Positions 24,164 to 29,062 of a DNA stretch of 29,062 nt are shown here, one piece after another; position 1 is the stretch's first letter; each line of letters starts with the position of its first letter. The notes under the pieces are model-generated. The model was not told the DNA's origin. It did not search any database and saw only the letters and a program-made list of their open reading frames with translations. This stretch comes from JBBSIG01 sp038232215 (lineage in GTDB: Bacteria > Actinomycetota > Thermoleophilia > Gaiellales > Gaiellaceae), in the NCBI GenBank assembly GCA_038232215.1, contig JBBSIG010000003.1:1-29062 (forward strand), given 5' to 3'. The position numbers and the translations under genes were made by a program.

Positions 24164-24865
24164 GTGGCGCTCACAGTCGGCACCGGGCCGTTCGGCCACA
24201 CCCCCACCGGCCGCTTCGACTTCGAGCCACCTGCGGAGATCACGTTCGTGGAGGTGCACCCGCGTCGCGTGCGCGCGCTCAAGGACGGCGAGACGGTTGT
24301 CGACAGCGACGCGGTCCGGCTCGTCTACCGCACGGGTCGCCTGCCGCACTTCGCGTTCCCGGCCGGCGACGTCTCGATCGCGTCGGAGCCCGAGCCGGCA
24401 GTGGCCGGGTACGTGACCGTGAGCTGGGACGCCGTCGACCGCTGGCTCGAGGAGGACGACGAGCTCGTCGTCCACCCGCGCGACCCGTACCATCGAATCG
24501 ACGTGGTCGACAGCTCGCGCCGCGTCACGGTGCACGTCGACGGCGAGGAGGTCGCCGACACGACGCGGGCACGAATTCTGTTCGAGACCGGCCTGCCGCC
24601 GCGCTACTACCTGCCGCGCGAGGACGTGCGCACGGAGCGGCTCCAGAGCAACGAGCTGACCACCGGCTGCGCCTACAAGGGCTTCGCCGAGTACTTCGAC
24701 GTCGGCGGCGCCGAGGCGGTCGCGTGGACGTATCCCGAGGCCCGCCGAGACGGCGAGCCGATCGAGGGCCGCATCTGCTTCCTCCAGGAGCGGCCCGAGG
24801 TGGAGCTCGAGCTCGACGGCGTCCTGCAGGAGCGCCCCACCACGCCCTGGTCGCGCCGCGACTGA
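24164..24865 (+). CDS. DUF427-domain protein (two tandem DUF427 repeats)
   Basis: A 233-residue protein made of two DUF427 units. The first covers ~25-115 (ITFVEVHPRRVRALKDGETV ... GYVTVSWDAVDRWLEEDDEL) and the second ~125-225 (SSRRVTVHVDGEEVADTTRA ... PPRYYLPREDVRTERLQSNE, then CAYKGFAEYF, EAVAWTYPEA). The second repeat keeps the fuller set of family residues (LFETGLPPRYYLP, TxCxYKG). DUF427 proteins are small beta-barrel proteins widespread in actinobacteria; biochemical role unknown. The GTG start sits 7 nt after a TAGAGT box, so it is probably leaderless. Its stop lies 3 nt from the convergent GGDEF gene's stop. Confidence 0.9.
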   Translation: MALTVGTGPFGHTPTGRFDFEPPAEITFVEVHPRRVRALKDGETVVDSDAVRLVYRTGRLPHFAFPAGDVSIASEPEPAVAGYVTVSWDAVDRWLEEDDELVVHPRDPYHRIDVVDSSRRVTVHVDGEEVADTTRARILFETGLPPRYYLPREDVRTERLQSNELTTGCAYKGFAEYFDVGGAEAVAWTYPEARRDGEPIEGRICFLQERPEVELELDGVLQERPTTPWSRRD

Positions 24866-24868
24866 GCC

Positions 24869-26590
24869 CTACGAGGGCTGGGGTGCCAGCACGATCCTGT
24901 CCCGGCCGCTTCGCTTCGCCTCGTACATCGCGTTGTCGGCGGCGATGAGTGCGTCGGCGTCGGCGGGCGTGTCCTCGCTGAGCAAGACGACGCCGATGCT
25001 CACGGTGACGTCGACCGTCGCCTCGCCGGCGTAGACCGGCGTTCTGCGCACGGCTTCGGCGAGCTCTCCGGCGATGCGGTGGACGTCGCCGGGATCCCCC
25101 GTGTCGAGCAGGAGGACGGCGAACTCGTCGCCGCCGAGCCGCGCGACGACGTCGGTCGACCGCAGCCGGCCGGTGAGCCTACACGCCACGGCCTGGAGCA
25201 CCTCGTCGCCGGCCTTGTGGCCGAGCGAGTCGTTCACCCGCTTGAACTTGTCCACGTCGAGGAAGAGCAGCGCGGCCCGCCGGTGCTGGCGTCGCAGACG
25301 GAGGAGCTCGCGCTGCAGCTCCTCGTGGAGGCGGCGGCGGTTGAGCAGCCCCATGAGCGAGTCGTGCTCGGCGAGCCGCTTCAGCTCGCGCTCGGCACGC
25401 CTGCGCTCGCTGACGTCCTCGATCTGGGAGACGAAGTGCAGGGGCTCGCCGTCGGCGCCGCGAACGAGCGAGACCGAGAGCCTCACCCAGATCGTCTGGC
25501 CGTCGGAGCGCAGGTACCGCTTCTCCACCTGGTAGGAGCGGGTCTCGCCGGCGAGCAGACGTGCCGCCGAGTCGAGGTCGGCGTCGAGGTCGTCGGGGTG
25601 GGTGATGTCCTGGAACGTGAGCTCGAGGAGCTGCTCCTCGCTGTAGCCCGTGATCTCCGTCAGCGTCCGGTTCGCGCGGAGCCAGCGTCCGTCGGGACGG
25701 ACGAGGCCCATGCCGATCGGCGCGTCGTCGAAGGCGCGCCGGAAGCGCTCCTCCGCCTCAGCGAGCGCCGTCCGCGCCCGCACGCCCTCGCCGACGTCCT
25801 CGATCTGGGCGACCGTGTAGAGCGGCTCGCCCGCGGCGTCTCGAACGAGCGTGCTGCTGACCGCCACCCACACGGTCTCGCCGTCTGCACGAACGTACCG
25901 CTTCTCGATGCGCGTCTCGTTGGAGCCCTCGAGCTGTCTGGCCCTCCGCTCCACCGTGGCCGCCAGGTCGTCGGGGTGCGTGAGGTCCGCGATACCGAGC
26001 TCGAGGAGCCGCTTCGGCTCGTAGCCGACGAGCTTGCACAGCGCGTCGTTGACCTGGAGCCAGCGGCCCTCCGGGGAGACGAGCGCCATCCCGATCGGCG
26101 CGTTGTCGAACGCCGCCCGGAAACCCTCGCTCGCGCGGACGAGGTCCTCCTCGGCCTCCTTGCGCGCGGTGACGTCGAGACAGGTGCCGATCCAGCCCAG
26201 CACGTTCCCCGCCTCGTCACGAAGAGCCGACGCGAAGCCTTCGACCCAGGAGACGCTTCCGTCGGGACGCTCGAAGCGGAACTCCCCGGCCGAGTCTCGT
26301 CCGTCCAGGGCAGCCGCCGTCCACTCCTCGAGGACGCGCTCGGCGTCGTCTTGGTGGAGTGCCCGCACCCACCCGTCGGTGAGCACGTCGGCTCGGTCGA
26401 GGCCGGCCAGCTCGCACCAGCGGTCGTTCACATACTCGGTACGGCCGTCCGCTCCGGCGACGAAGACGCCGAGCGGCGCGTTGGCCGTGAGGGCGCTGGC
26501 GCGGAGGAGCGCCTTGCTCGAGAGGAGCGCGCCGGCGGCGGGGTCGCCCGAGATCGCCTCGAGCGGGGATTGGGCCCGGATGGCAGCCAT
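24869..26590 (-). CDS. Three-PAS diguanylate cyclase (PAS-PAS-PAS-GGDEF)
   Basis: A 573-residue cytoplasmic signalling protein with no membrane segment. Three PAS domains cover ~30-150, ~150-275 and ~275-405. The first is divergent (NAPLGVFVAGADGRTEYVNDRW); the second and third are near-duplicates (FDNAPIGMALVSPEGRWLQVND and FDDAPIGMGLVRPDGRWLRANR, each with THPDDL). The GGDEF domain follows (~405-573): LFLDVDKFKRVNDSLGHKAGD, active site LGGDEF (GGDEF at 486-490), and an intact inhibitory RxxD site (RSTD at 477-480) five residues before it. It should make cyclic di-GMP with product inhibition. No EAL domain. The ATG at 26590 follows a GATAAC box by 6 nt; GTG at 26665 is an alternative start. 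Confidence 0.9.
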   Translation of the reverse strand: MAAIRAQSPLEAISGDPAAGALLSSKALLRASALTANAPLGVFVAGADGRTEYVNDRWCELAGLDRADVLTDGWVRALHQDDAERVLEEWTAAALDGRDSAGEFRFERPDGSVSWVEGFASALRDEAGNVLGWIGTCLDVTARKEAEEDLVRASEGFRAAFDNAPIGMALVSPEGRWLQVNDALCKLVGYEPKRLLELGIADLTHPDDLAATVERRARQLEGSNETRIEKRYVRADGETVWVAVSSTLVRDAAGEPLYTVAQIEDVGEGVRARTALAEAEERFRRAFDDAPIGMGLVRPDGRWLRANRTLTEITGYSEEQLLELTFQDITHPDDLDADLDSAARLLAGETRSYQVEKRYLRSDGQTIWVRLSVSLVRGADGEPLHFVSQIEDVSERRRAERELKRLAEHDSLMGLLNRRRLHEELQRELLRLRRQHRRAALLFLDVDKFKRVNDSLGHKAGDEVLQAVACRLTGRLRSTDVVARLGGDEFAVLLLDTGDPGDVHRIAGELAEAVRRTPVYAGEATVDVTVSIGVVLLSEDTPADADALIAADNAMYEAKRSGRDRIVLAPQPS

Positions 26591-26596
26591 TGCGTC

Positions 26597-26602
26597 GTTA
26601 TC
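26597..26602 (-). promoter_or_regulatory. -10 box, leaderless start of GGDEF gene
   Basis: On the minus strand GATAAC, then 6 nt, then ATG, the same spacing as TATAAC before the cyclase fusion gene. In the rest of the gap (26603-26748) I see no gene, terminator or recognisable riboswitch. Confidence 0.35.
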
Positions 26603-26748
26603 GGCTTTTCGTACGGGCAACAAGAGTCCCCGTGCAAACGGAGCCCGCCGGTAGCTGAAACGCACGCTCCCACAGCTGGCCGCGATGTCGAGCGCTCGGC
26701 GGCGGAGATGCTGCTTGCCCGCGAGAGGGTTGCGCTGGGGAGTACGCC

Positions 26749-27324
26749 CTACTCGCCGCGGCGGGCGAGCCGGGCGAGCCGCGCGCGCAGCAGGCTGAGC
26801 AGGAGCCCGAGGCCCCGCACCGGCGGAGCGGCGGACGCAGGGCGCGCGGCCGCCTCCTCGCCGCCCGCCGGCGCTACGGTCGCCGTCACGCGCTCGGAGA
26901 GGCAGGCCGCGAAGTCGGCCATGAGGCGGCTCGAGACGTCCTCGACGATGCCGCGCCCCATCTGCGCGACTCGCCCGGTCAGCTGGAGCTCCGTCACGAC
27001 CTGCGCAGAGGTGCGGCCGTCCTCGGGAACCAGGGTCGTCGTGATCGTCGCACGGGCGGTTCCCTGTCCTCGGGCCTCGCTCGCCTTCGCCCGCATGACC
27101 GTGCGCCACGCCTCCTCGTCTGCCTCGACGATCGCGACCTCGCCGCGGTACGACAGCTGGACCGGGCCGAGCTTGACCTTGACGACGGCCTTGTAGTTGC
27201 GGTCGTCGACCCGCTCGGTGACCTCTCCGCCGGGCAGGCAGGGCGCGACGCGCTCGAGGTCGAGGAGCAGCTCCCAGAGCCGCTCCGGCACTGCCTCGAC
27301 CGTGAACCGGTGCTCGAGCCTCAG
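26749..27324 (-). CDS. coxG: CoxG-like SRPBCC protein with probable CTG start
   Basis: A 191-residue protein of the CO-dehydrogenase-associated CoxG type. The N-terminal ~145 residues form an SRPBCC (START-like) fold: LEHRFTVEAVPERLWELLLD, RVAPCLPGGEVTERVDDRNY, VKLGPVQLSYRGEVAIVEAD, GRGIVEDVSSRLMADFAACL. An Ala/Pro linker leads to a hydrophobic/basic tail (GLGLLLSLLRARLARLARRG), consistent with the membrane-anchoring tail described for CoxG. No ATG/GTG/TTG fits the domain start. CTG at 27324, overlapping the CoxM-like stop as CTGA, places the first residue exactly where homologues begin (M-x-LE-x-x-FTV). It is last in the CoxL-CoxM-CoxG order and probably recruits the enzyme to the membrane. 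Confidence 0.82.
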   Translation of the reverse strand: MRLEHRFTVEAVPERLWELLLDLERVAPCLPGGEVTERVDDRNYKAVVKVKLGPVQLSYRGEVAIVEADEEAWRTVMRAKASEARGQGTARATITTTLVPEDGRTSAQVVTELQLTGRVAQMGRGIVEDVSSRLMADFAACLSERVTATVAPAGGEEAAARPASAAPPVRGLGLLLSLLRARLARLARRGE

Positions 27325-28112
27325 GCCCGCCGCCTCGCCTCGGCGACGGCCTGCTCCGCGAGCACGCCGGCAAGGTGGCGCTTGTACTCGGTGGAGCCGG
27401 ACAGGTCTCCGAGCGGCTCGAGCCGCTCGGCGGCGGCGCGCCAGTCGCCCTCGGCGAGCACGGGAGTCGACCCGACGCCGGTCCACGCCACCGTCTCGAC
27501 GTCGCCGCGCACGACCGCCGCGCAACCGACGATCGCCCAGTCCTGCGAGCGCCGGTTGAACTTCACGTACGCCGAGCCCGCTCCGTCGAGCGGCGGCACC
27601 CGAATCTCGGTCAGGAGCTCCGTCGGGGACAGGGCCGTCGTCAGATAGTCGAGGAAGAACTCGCGCGCGCGGATCGTGCGTGACCCGCTCGTACCGACGG
27701 CGACGAGCTCCGCGTCGAGCGCCACGATCGCAGCAGGCAGATCCGCGTTCGGGTCGCCGTGCGCGAGCGACCCCCCGATCGTGCCGCGATTACGCACCTG
27801 GATGTCCCCCACCTCGCCTGCCGCCTCCGCGAGCAGCGAGCAGCGCTCGTGGAGGAGCTCCGAGTGCTCGAGCTCGCGGTGGCGGGTGAGGGCGCCGATC
27901 GCGATGCGGTCGCCGTCCGCGCGGATGTACGAGAGGCCTTCGATGCCGCTCAGGTCGACGAGTGTCTCCGGCGCGGCGAGGCGCAGCTTCATCAGCGGGA
28001 TGAGGCTGTGGCCGCCCGCGAGCGCCTTCGTCTCGTCGCCGCCCTCCGCGAGCAGGCGCGTCGCCTCCTCGACGGACATCGCGCGCCTGAGAGCGAACGG
28101 GGCCGGGATCAC
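27321..28112 (-). CDS. coxM: CoxM-like FAD-binding subunit of a xanthine-dehydrogenase-family enzyme
   Basis: A 263-residue FAD-binding medium subunit of molybdenum hydroxylases. The FAD-contact motifs are AGGHSLIPLMKLRLAAPETL and RNRGTIGGSLAHGDPNADLP, very close to the (A/G)GGHSL and TIGG motifs of CoxM. The C-terminal CO_deh_flav_C part (YVKFNRRSQDWAIVGCAAVV) is present, slightly shorter than in CoxM (~288 aa). The start is GTG at 28112 in a GTGA overlap with the CoxL-like stop; MSVEEATRLLAEGG further in is helix one, so the GTG is preferred. It passes electrons from Fe-S clusters to the acceptor. No small Fe-S subunit gene lies downstream, so it should lie beyond the window's right end or elsewhere. 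Confidence 0.87.
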   Translation of the reverse strand: MIPAPFALRRAMSVEEATRLLAEGGDETKALAGGHSLIPLMKLRLAAPETLVDLSGIEGLSYIRADGDRIAIGALTRHRELEHSELLHERCSLLAEAAGEVGDIQVRNRGTIGGSLAHGDPNADLPAAIVALDAELVAVGTSGSRTIRAREFFLDYLTTALSPTELLTEIRVPPLDGAGSAYVKFNRRSQDWAIVGCAAVVRGDVETVAWTGVGSTPVLAEGDWRAAAERLEPLGDLSGSTEYKRHLAGVLAEQAVAEARRRA

Positions 28113-29062
28113 GACGCACCGCCTCCCTTCGTCTCCATCGGGGCCGCCTCGACCGGCTTCTCGTCGCGCCCCTGCAGCACGCGCCACACGCGCTCGGGCT
28201 GCAACGGCATGTCCATGTGGTCGAGCTCGAGCGCGTCGCAGACCGAGTTCACGACCGCCGCGGTCGCCGCGATCGTGCCTGCCTCACCGATGCCCTTGAC
28301 GCCGAGCGGGTTCGTCGGCGACGGTGTCTCGGTGCGATCGGTCTCGATCGGCGGGATCTCGGCCGCCGTCGGGATCATGTAGTCGACCAGGGTGGTCGTC
28401 AGGCATTGCCCGTCCTCGTCGTAGACCGTCTCCTCGTAGAGCGCCTGCCCGATCGACTGCGCGACGCCGCCGTGCACCTGGCCGTCGACGATCATCGGGT
28501 TGACGACGCGGCCGCAGTCGTCGACGGCGAGGTAGCGCTTGATCTCGACACGCCCTGTGCGCGGGTCGACCTCGCTCACGCAGACGTGGCACCCGAACGG
28601 GAACGTGAAGTTCGGCGGGTCGAAGAACGTCGTCTCCTCGAGCCCCGGCTCGACGCCCTCGGGCAGGTCGCTCGCCGCCCACGCCGCGCCGACGACGTCC
28701 TGGATCGTCTGTGACCGGTCGGGCGAGCCCTTCACGAAGAAACGCCCTTCCTCGAACTCGAGGTCGTCGGCCGCCGCCTCGAGCATGTGCGCCGCGATCG
28801 TGCGCGCCTTGTCGCGTACCTTGCGCGCGGACTCGTAGACCGCCGTCCCGCCGACGGCGAGGGAGCGCGAGCCGTACGTGCCCAGCCCGTACGGCGCGAA
28901 GGCCGTGTCGCCGTGGATTACCTCCACGTCCTCGAACGGGACGCCGAGCTCGGACTCGATGATCTGGGACCAGGAGGTCGCGTGCCCCTGGCCGTGCGGC
29001 GATGTTCCCGTGATGACCGTGACCTTTCCCGTCGGATGGAAGCGCACCGTGCTCGACTCCCA
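28109..29062 (-). CDS. coxL: CoxL-like molybdopterin-binding subunit, C-terminal part (cut by window edge)
   Basis: The frame stays open to the last base of the window, so only the last 317 residues of a ~780-residue large subunit are seen. Visible features of the xanthine-oxidase family: TSPHGQGHATSWSQIIESEL with the Gln-Gly of the cofactor site, VIHGDTAFAPYGLGTYGSRS, DDCGRVVNPMIVDGQVHGGV, and GVKGIGEAGTIAATAAVVNS carrying the conserved catalytic Glu. The active-site loop that separates true CO dehydrogenase (AYRCSFR) from other family members is upstream of the window, so the substrate (CO or an aldehyde/N-heterocycle) is undecided. Translationally coupled by GTGA to the CoxM-like gene. Confidence 0.87.
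   Translation of the reverse strand, partial: WESSTVRFHPTGKVTVITGTSPHGQGHATSWSQIIESELGVPFEDVEVIHGDTAFAPYGLGTYGSRSLAVGGTAVYESARKVRDKARTIAAHMLEAAADDLEFEEGRFFVKGSPDRSQTIQDVVGAAWAASDLPEGVEPGLEETTFFDPPNFTFPFGCHVCVSEVDPRTGRVEIKRYLAVDDCGRVVNPMIVDGQVHGGVAQSIGQALYEETVYDEDGQCLTTTLVDYMIPTAAEIPPIETDRTETPSPTNPLGVKGIGEAGTIAATAAVVNSVCDALELDHMDMPLQPERVWRVLQGRDEKPVEAAPMETKGGGAS

Noticed and set aside
21368..24535. 1055-codon minus-strand frame
   Set aside because: Antisense to the CHRD, transhydrogenase and DUF427 genes; no recognisable domain.
26603..26748. Possible riboswitch before the GGDEF gene
   Set aside because: The gap was checked for a cyclic-di-GMP or molybdenum-cofactor type aptamer; no matching conserved core was seen, and the start looks leaderless.

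Overview
The window is very GC-rich, densely packed bacterial chromosome. Gene content points to a high-GC actinomycete-like bacterium, most likely of the Thermoleophilia (Gaiella/Solirubrobacter type). The signs are an AfsR-type BTAD regulator, a cyclase-AAA regulator, an F420-type luciferase-like oxidoreductase, CO-dehydrogenase-like genes, a DUF427 protein, and several genes whose start codon lies 6-7 nt after a TANNNT-like -10 box with no ribosome binding site (leaderless type). The lineage is inferred; no rRNA or marker gene is present.

Layout, left to right. 29-2743 (+): a tartrate/D-malate dehydrogenase-like enzyme, a 44-codon remnant of a P-loop kinase, and a GH13 alpha-glucosidase. 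2740-3369 (-): a RHH antitoxin/PIN toxin pair whose toxin stop interlocks with the glucosidase stop. 3597-3964 (-): a zinc-ribbon protein coupled to a 40-residue basic protein. 4064-8070 (+): a 1174-residue fusion of nucleotide cyclase, AAA ATPase and peptide-binding (SBP_bac_5) domains, then a small hypothetical. 8104-10959 (-): a BTAD/NB-ARC/TPR regulator, divergent from a cupin gene (11034 +), with a period-11 triple direct repeat between them. 11772-12242 (+): a secreted allene-oxide-cyclase-barrel-like protein. 16930 down to 12273 (-): a five-gene operon (MoxR, DUF58, vWA, secreted protein, vWA), every junction a 4-nt stop/start overlap. About 17012-17985 is a graveyard of broken genes: PIN, HTH, AOC-barrel and a second HTH.

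17995-22624: a luciferase-like oxidoreductase (-) diverges from a tight (+) operon. The operon holds a 13-codon leader, a FrnE/DsbA-type thiol oxidoreductase, an aldo/keto reductase and an EamA transporter, followed by a separate CHRD-domain secreted protein. The DsbA-type gene is the main discovery candidate. Its active-site motif reads Asp-Tyr-Ile-(TGA)-Pro-Phe-Cys, with the reading frame intact on both sides and a hairpin with a 9-bp perfect stem starting 12 nt after the TGA. This is the layout expected of a selenocysteine (UxxC) protein. 22688-24865 (+): soluble transhydrogenase and a DUF427 protein. 26590 down to 24869 (-): a PAS-PAS-PAS-GGDEF diguanylate cyclase. 29062 down to 26749 (-): a CoxL-CoxM-CoxG-like set, with CoxL cut by the window edge.

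Translational coupling is a recurrent theme. ATGA, GTGA and, unusually, CTGA overlaps join most operon partners; the two CTGA cases imply CTG start codons. All functional calls rest on motifs and family resemblance read by eye; no database search was possible.
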